Source: Antedon mediterranea (Eukaryota; Echinodermata; Crinoidea; Comatulida; Antedonidae). From it: a stretch of DNA of 64,000 nucleotides. The number at the start of each line of letters is the position of its first letter. Position 1 is the first letter of the stretch. The DNA lies in contig NC_092680.1 in assembly GCF_964355755.1 (NCBI RefSeq), forward strand, positions 20,933,001-20,997,000. The letters run 5' to 3'. The notes under the pieces are model-generated. The model saw only the letters and a program-made list of their open reading frames with translations, did no database searches and had not been told where the DNA came from. Of this stretch, positions 1 to 11,512 are shown in pieces. A program made the position numbers and the translations under genes.

Positions 1-945
1 GAACTACCGTACTTGTCCAAATAGCTTCATTTTTGTACAAGAGACAAGAATTATAATTTTTAATCTTAAAACATAATTTGATTTAATGAGCACGTTTTTT
101 TATGCGAGTAGTTTAAAAAACCTATTTCTTTTCAAATTCACTCGTTTGATTTTCGTGTTGCTGTTCTATTGTTAGTCAACTGAAGCTATTGTTAATTGAA
201 AGGCTTGTTACATAACCATTAACCCCCAAACTCGCATACACTCGCTTGTAGTGAAATTAGCTTAAATCACAAACAGCATTAAGACAAACACAAATATATA
301 TATATATATATATATTTTTTTTTTTTTACCGGAGAAATCTATGTAGGAGAGTGTTACAGTAGGCGGAGGTGCACTTTCGGAGTAGCTTTCTAAATATTAC
401 TGTATCATAGGCCTTAATGTGTTTTTTCTTCGTTAATCTTTGTTTTATGTGAATTATCAATTTCCTATGTAAGCTCTTCATTTCAACTATGAGTTGTATT
501 TTGAGTCTTTTTATACCGATTAAATAAAAAATAAATAAATAAAGATAAAACATATAAAATTCATAAAAATAATATAAACATAATTACATAATAAAATTAA
601 AACGAAATATTTTCTTTTTAACGAAGGGTAGAGGATAAACAAATCGTTTAAATACAGAATTCTACATTAGATATATTTATTGATAATAAATGATTCTTAT
701 ACCTTGAATGAACCAATCATTGAGAATGCAGTGGTAATGTTATCATAATTATATAATATAACTTCATTGAAATTTATTGAGCTCCTTTTTAAATTAGTTA
801 AGAATTCATTTCAAACAGTCCAAAACCTCTCCCTCAACCCTTTCAAAATACTGAATCCGCAATTGACCGGCACATTCCAATATACATTATATAATTTGAA
901 TTGTATAGGCCTACTTTTTGGTTTTAAACATATTAATTATCTTAC
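1..945. other. left-edge non-coding stretch (intron of the DEG/ENaC-like gene)
   Basis: No exon is recognised here. The stretch lies downstream of the splice donor at 941-945 and is probably first-intron sequence of the partial minus-strand channel gene. It holds a (TA)n tract at about 295-314 followed by a T run. Open frames in it are short, AT-rich and lack family motifs. Confidence 0.5.
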
Positions 946-1277
946 CTTCTACTACAGTTGTTTTCACCAGTAACGTTTTTAAGTCCATGAAACGACGTTT
1001 CATCACTGAAAATAGCAAACTTGTTGCCACAGCATCCACGTTTAGCATTTTCTTCAGTCCCGCCGTCCACAGTGACCGGTTTCTTCATTTCCAACGTTGC
1101 GTCGTCTGCCAACCATGCACCAGGCTCAACCTTCGCTAATCCCCATGCCTCTGCTATTTTATTCTGTGTACTTCTATTCGTAATGATTGACATTTCGTTA
1201 GTTTCCAAAATATAACTTGGATTTTGATTGTCAAACATTTTCCGCCGAGCGTTCTCATCCCCAATGTGCTTTTCCAT
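946..1277 (-). CDS. DEG/ENaC-family sodium channel, first coding exon (partial gene)
   Basis: This exon encodes the cytoplasmic N-terminus (110 codons plus 2 nt) of a probable degenerin/epithelial/acid-sensing sodium channel. ATG is at 1275-1277 (minus) and the exon ends at a consensus GTAAG donor (941-945). The last residues read FAIFSDETSFHGLKNV and end with an Arg-Arg pair. A His-Gly pair (H97-G98) preceded by F and S/T residues and followed by basic residues is the known gating motif just before the first membrane helix of DEG/ENaC subunits. The preceding roughly 90 residues are polar and not recognised. The helix, the cysteine-rich ectodomain and the second helix would lie beyond the left edge; no later exon is visible in 1-940. 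The gene sits downstream of the SLC44A gene on the same strand. The family call rests on one short motif; subtype cannot be set. Confidence 0.6.
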
Positions 1278-2226
1278 AGCGTTAGAAATGTATTATTCAG
1301 TGTATAAAAACACTTGATTTATTAAGTCCTTTAAAAGTGCATTTGTCTTATTCTCAATAAATACAAGGCGACTTTGTACACTTTCTAGCTCATCGTCAAT
1401 AATGTCTTAAACCCGTTTTCCACTATGCAAATGTATTCGAAAGCATTGGCTTATACGCATGCGTATTCATATTTTCATCTACCATTTATGACGAGAAAAA
1501 TGCGTAACCAATCAACAGGCTTTTAGGGTGTGTTAGCAATTACGGTAACGTGATCCTTCTAACCTTCTAATTGATTCGCTTAGTAACTGCGATTAAATTT
1601 AAATCAAACTTCAAACATTTATTCTTCTTCCTTAATCATATTGAACATTTATGGCAAGCCTTGTAGGTTTCTCAAATACCTCGTCAACATTGATCGATTT
1701 CTTTGTCTACGTCATGATAGATATTACCGTGTACACAGGTTTGATTGCAATTTGACTTTGAATGCAATCGATTTGATAATTTAAACGTAAATATTTGAAA
1801 ATTATAAAGTTGATATAATTCAAATATTATGCCAATAAGTGATTATTGATTTGAATTAGCATATTACTTATTAGATTGTGAAGGCAAACAGTTGTTGTCT
1901 CAGTCTGTGGTATAAGCAACTCTTTGAACTTTAACGACAGCACATTATCACTGTTGTTGCGTAAGTCTCTGTCCACGGTATTAGAAATAAGTCTAAAGAC
2001 ACCATCTGGTAGTTAAAGTCATTTCTGGAAGTTTAGATCCGTCTGGTAAGGTCAATCTATTTTCGAAATTGGTTTAAGCATGTCGAAGTCAGTCTCGTAA
2101 AGTAAATAATCTGTCTACTAAAACTGTGATTTGATACAAATACAAATTCACCATTTTTATTATCTTTTATCTGTGCTTAGAGACTAATTTATTTACATAG
2201 TTTTACAAGAATACCGCCCTGTGATC
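1278..2226. other. intergenic interval between the SLC44A 3' end and the DEG/ENaC-like start
   Basis: This roughly 0.95-kb interval should contain the promoter and 5'UTR of the minus-strand channel gene. I see AT-rich unique sequence and no recognisable gene, repeat or clear core-promoter motif. Confidence 0.5.
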
Positions 2227-2232
2227 TTTATT
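2227..2232 (-). terminator. candidate poly(A) signal of the SLC44A gene
   Basis: AATAAA on the minus strand, about 86 nt beyond the TAA stop at 2318-2320. It is the nearest canonical hexamer downstream of the stop. Cleavage position is not determined. Confidence 0.55.
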
Positions 2233-2317
2233 CACAATTATATAAAATTAAATACAAAATCATTAAATATTCTGTTTGATATCAATCTGAAATGATTCAT
2301 GTGATCTCATGTGACCA

Positions 2318-5300
2318 TTACGTCAGCACCACGCGCTCTCTTTTTTCCAAGGCAGCTCTCGCCTTTGCAGCATTTTCAACAAATTTCTGAAAGAAAATTT
2401 GATTAAAAACATGATTGTCGTTTTCACACTTAAACTTGCATTACACTCAGATACAACTTAGTAGTGGATCTTGCTAAACTGATTCCACTTTGTATAATAA
2501 TATTAATAATAATGATATTGATTATTATTATCATTACACGATAATTGTATAACATATTGTGCAATCCGAAAAGCCCACTATGTAAAATGCTAGCCATGCA
2601 AACAAAATGAATCAATAGAACATACCATCAGATTCTTACTCATGTAGTAAGGTTTTACTATTCCATCGTTGGCCTTACAGTCTTCGCAGAAACACAAAAA
2701 CAATGTATCGATTGCCATCTAGTAATAACAACATTAGTCTTGTTTAAAACCAGCCGATTGTGCAGTCGGTCGCTTAAGCCTAACTCAGAGAGCATCTTAA
2801 GCCTAACTCAGAGAGCATCTTAAGCCTAACTCAGAGAGCATCGTACGACGAAGCCCGACAAAACGTCTTGACGTCGTCGGTGCTGTCTGAGTTCAATCCT
2901 GACGAAACGAGTCGTTTTGAGATAGCGTCGGGCGTAGTTTTTAGGTCGTCGGGTTTTATTTCTTCCGACGAGACGACCCGTCGTACGACGCTGTCTGAGT
3001 TTGCCTTTAGTCAACAGTCAAGGACAAAATCGTAATTATTACCTACGGTGTTCTGATCGGTCGTTCTGTCATTTTCTTTAGTAATTTAGTCTTTCTCAAT
3101 TAAAATAATCATCAATTTTAAATTTTAATCATCATTTAATCGCATTGGTAAATTCTTACCTCATAAACGGACAGAAAAATATGGCTGATAAGGAGGGCAA
3201 AGATGGCGGCAAGAGCGATAGGCACAGCATAGTAATTGACGTCCGGGTCATCCTAAATTGTAGATAATATTAGTGTTTAGTAGTGTTTAGTAGCTGTCTA
3301 AGAAAAAAAAGTATTACCCGAGCAGGGAGTTGTACAACTCCCTGACCCGAGGCTGCAATGACACAGTTTCCCGGGGTCTTGAAATAATGTCAACAGTTTG
3401 ACATCATATGCAACACATTTGACCAATCACGGCGGGTTTGAAGATACATTACTTAATAACGTTTTTGCGTTCCTCCTGTGGGAAACAGCTTTAACAGGTG
3501 GTTGTGCAGCACAGTTGTACCTAGATTTGAATTGAACTAAAGGAAGCATTCTCAGAAATACAACTTATCAAAAACATTCATATTCACCTGTAAAAATTCC
3601 AACCCGATGACGACGACGGATGCGGCGACGGCGACTTTTCCGAGAAAGAGCAAGAAATCTCCAACTGAATTGATGGCAGCCACTCGGAGAGCGTTGGATA
3701 TTAACACTGCGAACGCCTCCTTTGCTGCTTTGCAGAAACTGTACCCATGAATTGCTTTGAAACGGAAATAATGAGAGAAAGACATGTTAAATATTGTATT
3801 TGATAATGAGATCCTAGATGCTGAATTATATGAACCAATATCACTGTGTTCTCTGAAATATATGTCACTCAATATTATGTAACTTCAGATAATATCACTC
3901 CACATAGGACATTCGATTACTTAAGAGCTATTTTTACGATCCAAAATGTTCAAAGTATAGAGGCAACAATTGGTACCGTACGTCTTAAGGGTAACACATA
4001 ACATACTCATAGGACGATATAAATATATTTTTTGAACTCTGTTTGATAGAATAATAAAGTTAAATGTATTTACCAATTTCAATGTAGGCATTACGATTGA
4101 TGAATTTTAAGACCTTCTCAAAACACCAAAGACAGCATTGTAAGCATTTTAATATGTACTTCAACAGTTCATTTTGTGATCCTTTCAGTCTAATGTTAAA
4201 AAAAAAACAGCATTAATCTTAGTTTGTAAAGTAGTAGTAGGGATCTTTAGATTTGATTGCGACAATCCAAGAAATTAATGTTTCAAAATAACAATAACTG
4301 CAGTCGCGTGCTCAAGATAGTGTTTACCAACCGACCGACATAGCGAGCTGTAGAGTCGCGTTGCACGCGACTAAAAATGTAGGGTATTGCCAGATCGGAT
4401 CTCATATTACGTCGTTGGTCGTTGACTAGAACTAGAATCCGCCAAAACTGAGTCGAGTTACGCCTTTGTCTACACTATCAAACTATTTTGACAAAGAAAG
4501 TGTGATGTGCCCAAATATGGTAGTGATATGCCTAAATATGGTAGTGTACATATATGGGCACATCACATTTTGTTTCCACATAAAGTTAGATAGTGTAGAC
4601 AAATCTTAAGATCAAAATGATTTGATGTGGCGCGCGTAATTACATTTTAAAAAGTAGCATGAATTTCTACTGCTGTAGTTACATTATTAAGTTGCCATTC
4701 GATTATATAAGATAAATACATTTTTCAATCAGGCCAGTAGTTTTATATTATCTTTTTGAAACTCGAAGAAGGTAGACATAATTACGTACACATAATATTC
4801 ACATTTACAATGATTAGGAACACATGAGGAACAGCAATATTAATATATTATTGAGAACATTAATCATGAAAAAGCACTTACTTTGATTGGATGTATCCAA
4901 GAACGAATCTTGCGAACATAACCAAGGCGATAAGTAATGATCCGAAGGCAATTGAGCCAAGATGGTATCTGGAAAAAAATATATTGGAAAAGAATTTAAT
5001 GTTACGATATGCTTTCTACAACTTCCATACACCCTGTTCGCCAGGGAGTCATTTTCCGTCAAAAATATTAATATTAAATTGTTTTGAATTGCATTGTTTA
5101 AGACTACTGGTAATAACACATTATCCGGAATAAAGTTAAGTGAAATAATAAATATTGTTTGAAGGTTTGCATGAAGAGATCAATATGTAGATATAAAATT
5201 TGTGGTACACCACGTACAAAGTTCTGAAAAGAACTGTTGAGTTTCTCTACGTTGTCGTTTCGATCAATTACACTTTTATCTTCCTCAGGAGTAGTGAGAA

Positions 5301-8300
5301 TGTAGAGCTAGCCTAGAAAGTCCAGAAACAGGGAATATAAGTGCAATTGGGTGGGACCTGGTGTGAAATCTAAATCCAATTAAATTAACATACTACTACT
5401 ACAATTAATTTACTAAAATAAACTTGTCTATTTATTTATCTCTATTTACCTCAGAACACGGCCAACTGAGCGCAAGATAGGCCATCCCAGCGTAGACTTG
5501 TCTCGCGTGAAAAACCAGATAGAGATAGCACTGGCGATTACAAACTGTTGGCAGGCTATCATGAACTGTGACCCCCAGAACAAGCCAAACAAATGGTACC
5601 ACCACATATACTGTCAAATATAAATCATTATTAACATATTGACAAACTGAAACATAACGTACCAACTTCACCAACAAAGATATAATATTGTCCCCCCTAA
5701 AAATATATATATTTTTAATTTGTTGTTGAATATGCCATTTTAATGTAACATAATAGTTCACTTTCATCAAAAACTGGATCGAAAAAAAATGTAATTTAAA
5801 GCAAAAAATACCTGAATTGTCTGTCAGTGTGACAGTGTTCTTTTTTTTAAGTAACCTTTTTTTTTATGAGTGAAATAATTATTTTTGATGATTTTTTTCA
5901 ACAGATGTGAATAACTATATTAAAACTGCAAAATAGAATATTCAACGTCTGATTTTATTAATCTCTATTTTTCGTTTTGTTTGGGGACAATACATCTTTA
6001 AGGAATACCATTTCATACCATTATTGAGAAATATACATTTGAAGTTGGTCCAAAAGAAAAGAATTAAAAATAATCTTTACAAAGGAGGCATATAGTGTAG
6101 TTAATGTAGCTAATGACTGGAGGTATTCGCTTTCGATTATGTTGTGCTAATCGATTCAAACCAATTGTACCTATCGCATAACTATAATACTGAAATAATA
6201 TAAGTAATACTGATAACAATTGTTACTACTGTATAATTGCTCCTTTGTGAAATTAGAGATTTGAATTGATTTGTGAAATTGGTTTGCGTTTTACGAATTA
6301 ATACAACATAATTTAAAAAATAATTAGAATTTTGTTCGAATCGATTTCTAATAATACAAAGCATCAAGGAATGAAGTATTATTTCCTTTTTTGTTAGATA
6401 ACGACTTAAAAATTGATTATTGCATTATATACTTTCATATAACATTTTTCATTTGCTCAATTCTCTTCCAAATTCACTCAAACAAAATATATTTGAATTG
6501 TACAATTGCAAATTAGTACCGACGCAGAAATTGATTATTAGCCTACATTCAAAAAGTTTTGTAACTGACATTTTTCATTTACGCAATTCTCTTCCAATAA
6601 CACTCACTAAAAACAGGTTATAATTTATTTGTATACAAATTAGCAATTGCGATAAAGTTATATTGGATATTGGTTTTGCTGTGGAACGTTATAGAATTAT
6701 TGCCAATACCTCAATAATTTTCTCTTGTTGGTACTCGACCCTTCCGTCTTCTTGTGCAACTGGCTCTCCTGATGTTGTAAGATAGAGAAATACAGCTATC
6801 CAATAGCAAGTAAGGATTGCTAGAGCTAAGAACGTCTAAATAAAAGTAAAACGAACATTTATTTGGTATTATTTTTTATCTTTTTGTTTTATTCAAAAAG
6901 CAAAAACATAGAAAAAAGAAAAACAATAAAGATAAGTGTTAATAATTTCACGAGCGAAGTACATTTTAAATGTTATTGAGCGCTAACGTTTTATGTTTTA
7001 CAAAACGAAGGAATTTAATGTTTTCCTCCTTTTTTAATAATTATATTTTATGTGTTTTGACTGTCTTTTGCTGAACTTTCTTCTTCTGTTTCGTTTTGTG
7101 GATCTGTGGATGTGTTCGCTATCTATTTGTATTGATCTGTGGATGTGTTCGCTATCTATTTGTGAATTCGTTGATGTTTTATCGTTCTTCGAAACCTTGT
7201 TGCTCTTATTCTGCATAAACATCCGAATCAATTCACGTTTACAGCTTTTACCATAAGCCTACTTGATATAATCACGGAATTACTCCATGATATAATGATG
7301 GTAAGATCTTAAAAAAGAAGATTTACTGATTGTTGTATGTAATCCAGTCGACAAGACCCATGCGGGAGGAAGTTTATAGTCAGCAGACAAGAAACTGAAG
7401 TTGCTGTTTCTTGTCGCTAGAAATGATACAGTACGAGAATCGTATGTTGCTTACCCAGAATGGTTGAAGTAGAAGCAATGGTATTGCACCAATTGCCTTG
7501 CCCGATTCTTTAAACAGCGCCACCACTAGTGCAATTCTTTTACGCATAACGAACAGTAACAGCAGTAAGATAACCTATAATAAAAACAAAGAAAACGAAT
7601 TGAATTTGTCTGGGAAACTAAAAGTTAAATTGACCAGCAATTTGTGGTGCGAAATGTCTGCAGTTTATTAAATTACGGCAAATATATTGTAAAATGAAGT
7701 TATTCAAGTTTATACTTTCATGTTTCACGTTGACAATGAGTCAGTCTTGGCGAGCATGTTTGAGAGAGAGATTTAGAAAAGACAATAAAAAACAAGTTAA
7801 CATTTACCGTAACCCCTGACGTTACACTGGCGTATATTAACATCGTCTTCACATTCTGTTTATCCGAATCTAGTTGTTCTAATACACAAAAGAAAACAAA
7901 AACATAATTATGATTTGTAAAAAAGTTGCGTTGATGAAAAGGAATAGTACCGTTAATAAATAACGATTTTCTCATCTTGGTTCGACGTACGCACAACCTA
8001 CAGTACGTTGTTGTCATTTGACCAATCACTATCGACAGATAGATACTTGCGTTGCATTGGTGTCCATAAATTGTATTTTAAAGAGTTGGAGCTTGTGTTC
8101 ACTGCTAGTATAAAATAGCGCGTTATTACATAAAAATTACCTTCGACTGGGATCTCATCTAGATCTCTCTTGCGTAAGAACCATTGGTACCATAGGTAAC
8201 CACTGCCACCAATACTTCCCATGATAAAAAACACTACCATAAACCAAATCACCACGCCTGCGAAGAATCTCAGTACAACCATCATCACAATTGCAAGACC

Positions 8301-11300
8301 TAAAGAAGTTTGTTAAACCGTTAATGTATACATTTTCAGATTACATAATACTTTGATTTCAAAACCTCCCGCCGATAAGCGAGTATCTAAAACACGATTG
8401 GGTATTGAACAACTCACATTTTCTGATATCTTTGGCAGCGCCATGAGCAATGACTGTTGGAATGGCGCTATATAAATCGAACGATTGATTGATTGATTGA
8501 TTGATACAAACTGTGTGATGATAGGTGAATGGCTCTATGGTACCTAAAATCTTAATCTTGTTCATTATAGTTGATGTTGAAAGTTAAGTCTTATACTTAT
8601 GTATTTATGTCTTAGCCTTTTTTTTTCAAGAAGGGGCTGAAAAAGAGTTTCATTGATCATTAACTCAAGAAAGAGCATTTTATTTTTTATTGTGACTCAC
8701 CAATGGAAATGGCACACAAGTAGCAAATTTCTCTCCAAGATGACTTGATGTCTGCTAACGCTTTCTGAAAGTAGATGATTCAATATAAGTCTATCTAAAC
8801 TTCCTAATCAAAACACATAATTTGGAAATGTTTGTAATGTAATTGCTCTGTTACCTTGAACCACTCTGTATTTATTAATTTGGAAGCTTCTCCAATTATG
8901 GATGAAGGAAAACATCTATATAACACGCCATCACTGAAAAAAAACCCAATAAAATCAATATTGAAGATAAAATTATTCGTGTTGTTTTTAAATAAATCGA
9001 TGAATAATTCACTATCAACAATCTATTCATGGGTAGCCTATATTAACATTATTTCATCATGGATTCAATTTAAGAAAGAAAATGGTAACTTGTGAGAAAT
9101 ACTAGAAATCTGTATAGTGCTAAACATTTAAATTACGGTAATTCTGGTATCTTACTATCATAGTGTTTCAATTGGAAACAGGTAGGCCCTAAAGAAAACA
9201 ACTAACTAAAGCATAAACAATGGTCTTCTATCTCTTCACATCATAATTCAACGTCTCTAATTAACGAACCTTGGGGAGATCGGTAGATCGGGACAGTCAT
9301 CAATATCTCCAAACGTGATATCGGTGAAATTTTCAACTTCGTACGAGCAATATGAGAGGCCGATATCGGCGTATGCCTCCAGCTCTTCCATGGTACTGAT
9401 GGTATCATTTGGACAAGCAGCCACACACAGTTTCTTACTGTCTATAGATCCAGTTAACGCCGTGTCCTCAAAGTAAAATAAATACCTGGGGAGAAATGTA
9501 AGCCATGGTCATATTGATCGAACTTATGCTTAGCAAAAAAAATGTTTTAAAACATATTATTGTTCATGTCAAAGTTCCTTTCATAAAGACTAAAGGATTT
9601 ACTGGTTTGATAAACAAAGCTTTCATTTTGCACTTAAAGCACGGTTTATTTTTTAGCTGTATGTTATTCAAAATGTTAATTATAAATGGAAATTAAACTT
9701 GAATCCGGATGGCAGGTGTAGTAGGTGTAATACAAAATATTATACATATGTATTGAGATGTACCTATGCAACGATCATCATTCGTGCATCAACGTACCTT
9801 TTGTCTTTCATATTCAAGCCGGAAAGCTGTACACCTGGAATATCTTCATTTTCCTGTCCACACACGTTGCCATAGCTATCGACGCCAAATATTAAACGTT
9901 CTGGTTGGCCGTGTGTAAATGAAACAAACGCTACATAGCCCTAAAGATTATTGAGATTGGTCATAAAATATTTTATAATTTGGAGAGCGGGAAACACGCC
10001 CAATATCCTTGCATGCATAATTAATTACCATGACGTAGTTTGGTCGTCGTTCGTCTAAAATCGAAAGCTCCCTACTATTTTAATTAGAACTACACCACTC
10101 TCTCTCTCACTCATGTCCCTACACCCTTAAACACCTCCCCACCCAGTGTGGCACCAACAGAGGACCCCGTCTGGAATAGTTGCTCCTTCCAACCCTCCGC
10201 CCCCCCCCTTTCACCTTTCCGTCGGATTGACCATGTTTTACGGGGAGAAAAATAAGATATTTTTTGATTAAAATAAAACAATACCCTATTGAGTGTACCC
10301 AATTTAGGAATTTAGGAATGCCTTCTTTAAAAGTTACCCCCAAATATGTTATATGCCTTTTCTCCTCCCGTCGAGAAAATCTTGGCGCCACCGCTGTTCC
10401 CCCACCCGCACGAGCGTTCTTACCATTCCACACCAGAAAGCCAAAAACAAGATACAGCAAAGTACGTCACGGCATTGACGGTTGTCAACGACGCCATCGA
10501 ACTCTTCGTCGACTTCACTGTCAGCCTACAAGAGATGAAAAAAAAAATAATGCTTAAATAAATAAAGGAAAAGAAAACAACAATACAATATGTAACTGAA
10601 AAGTAAGTTACATACAAGAAAAATAAGATAGGCCTACAGGACAAAAACACATGAAAAAACAAGGACATAATATGGAACTACAATATTTGACTGAAAAAGA
10701 ATCTTTAATCTGCAATAATACTCGTTTCATTAAATCTTTAAAAACAAAAAGCATCTAGGCCTACACCTAACAAAAAACTAGATACATGGCGCAAACTGTC
10801 TATATTATACAGATATTGTAACATTTGAGCCCATGGTTTTATGGGTAATCTAATGTTTTTGATTTTCTTAGTATATGATGCCTTTTCGACCAGTTACGTC
10901 CTCATACATAAGTTTATTAGGCCCTATTTTCTGAATATTACCAGACCTTACTTTAAACCAGGAAGGCCACACTTCGCGCGAACAATGAATAGGCCTGTTT
11001 ACGCGCAAACAAAGCGTGGTTACCATGTCGCAATTCGAATTAAAACATGAAAAAATTATAAGAATATGAACAAGAAATATGCCTAGGCGCGCCTATATAT
11101 ATTATTATAATACAAAATTCATACCAACATAACATGTCTTGTCAACTAAACCTAATTTTATTTTTGTAATGTGTAACTCGGTAGTTGATCTGTATCTGAT
11201 TTTCTGGACTGAGTTTATGGTGTCGGTCAAGCGCGTCGAGCCATCGCGTACACACACGTCACAATATAGTGGCAGTGGTCATTGTTATACTTTACGTCAT

Positions 11301-11512
11301 ATAAACCTAAATAAAATTATTTTTTTTCTACATCTCAGGCCTACCGTACCTCCTGGAGCTCCAGGAGGTAGGCCTACACACGTCACGTACGTAGTCTTCC
11401 AGGAATTGTAAAATATACGTCTTTTAAAATATAGCTAACCATTCTGTACCGTAACAACATCTGAACTTACCCTAAATGGCCGAACCTTGTTATTTCCAGG
11501 CATAAAACTCAT
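2318..11512 (-). CDS. choline transporter-like protein (SLC44A/CTL family), complete
   Basis: Multipass membrane protein of the SLC44 choline/ethanolamine transporter-like family. Seventeen exons (5' to 3'): 11512-11471, 10525-10424, 9940-9798, 9485-9270, 8933-8855, 8764-8701, 8299-8141, 7878-7808, 7574-7455, 6835-6710, 5610-5450, 4968-4882, 4189-4074, 3754-3588, 3252-3160, 2718-2626, 2386-2318. They sum to 1908 nt, 635 aa, with phases closing throughout, near the family's usual 650-700 aa. Landmarks: RDVLCCILFLAFWCGM (first helix), a large Cys-rich extracellular loop with N-glycosylation sequons at N122 and N148, KAIGAIPLLLLQPFW, YHLFGLFWGSQFMIACQQF, INRNAYIEIAIHGYSFC, and the C-terminal signature DTLFLCFCEDCKANDG followed by KPYYMSKNL. 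These match CTL2/4/5-type members. The N-terminal cytoplasmic segment is short. Introns carry the MITE copies and foldback elements listed separately. Paralogue number and substrate cannot be decided from sequence. Confidence 0.95.
2795..3005. mobile_element. GC-rich inverted-repeat element with triplicated left end (SLC44A intron)
   Basis: A left arm containing ACTCAGAGAGCATCGTACGA and a right arm containing GTCGTACGACGCTGTCTGAG face each other across about 180 bp of CGACG-rich sequence, as in a small non-autonomous DNA transposon. Just outside the left arm a 23-bp word (AGCCTAACTCAGAGAGCATC core) occurs three times in tandem. The insertion lies in the intron between SLC44A exons 15 and 16 and carries no coding potential. 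Confidence 0.6.
4301..4380 (+). mobile_element. short foldback repeat, family D (copy 1)
   Basis: Begins near GTCGCGTGCTCAAGATAGTG and ends GAGTCGCGTTGCACGCGACT followed by AAAAATG. The same ends and an internal CGACCGACATAG word recur at 30373-30462. The right end is itself a hairpin. Confidence 0.5.
4462..4604. mobile_element. MITE family A copy 1 (intron of SLC44A)
   Basis: One of 12 related palindromic copies in the window. Family ends read GCTCTGTCTACACTATCAAA and its complement GTTTGATAGTGTAGAC; this copy has a slightly diverged left tip (TTTGTCTACAC). It contains CCAAATATGG at 4511-4520. No open frame, so non-autonomous. Confidence 0.8.
5676..6003 (+). mobile_element. MITE family B copy 1 (intron of SLC44A)
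   Basis: About 330 bp bounded by AAGAT(G)TA.TATTGTCCCCC on the left and GGGGACAATACATCTTT on the right, which are inverted relatives. The internal words ATATGCCATTTTAATGTAAC and ATTAAAACTGCAAAATA are shared with copies at 19952, 24167 and, inverted, 28028. No coding potential. Confidence 0.75.
8420..8503 (+). mobile_element. 3' tail of a retroposon ending in (GATT)n
   Basis: The sequence GGAATGGCGCTATATAAATC followed by GATTGATTGATTGATTGAT looks like the 3' terminus of a CR1/Rex-type LINE or its SINE partner, which commonly end with a short-word tail. Only the tail is visible, inside an SLC44A intron. Family assignment is an inference. Confidence 0.4.
11349..11368. repeat. perfect 20-bp palindrome
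   Basis: CCTCCTGGAGCTCCAGGAGG is its own reverse complement. It lies in the first intron of the SLC44A gene, about 100 bp from the donor of exon 1, and is flanked by GTA and AGGCCTAC words. Confidence 0.9.

Noticed and set aside
326-553. 75-codon minus-strand frame as a second exon of the DEG/ENaC-like gene
   Set aside because: No membrane helix or Cys-rich motif follows, no matching acceptor phase is visible, and the sequence is simple AT-rich.
10111-10460. Two overlapping minus-strand frames around the second SLC44A exon
   Set aside because: They read through the exon boundary at 10424 into intron sequence or are in the wrong frame; the supported exon is 10525-10424.
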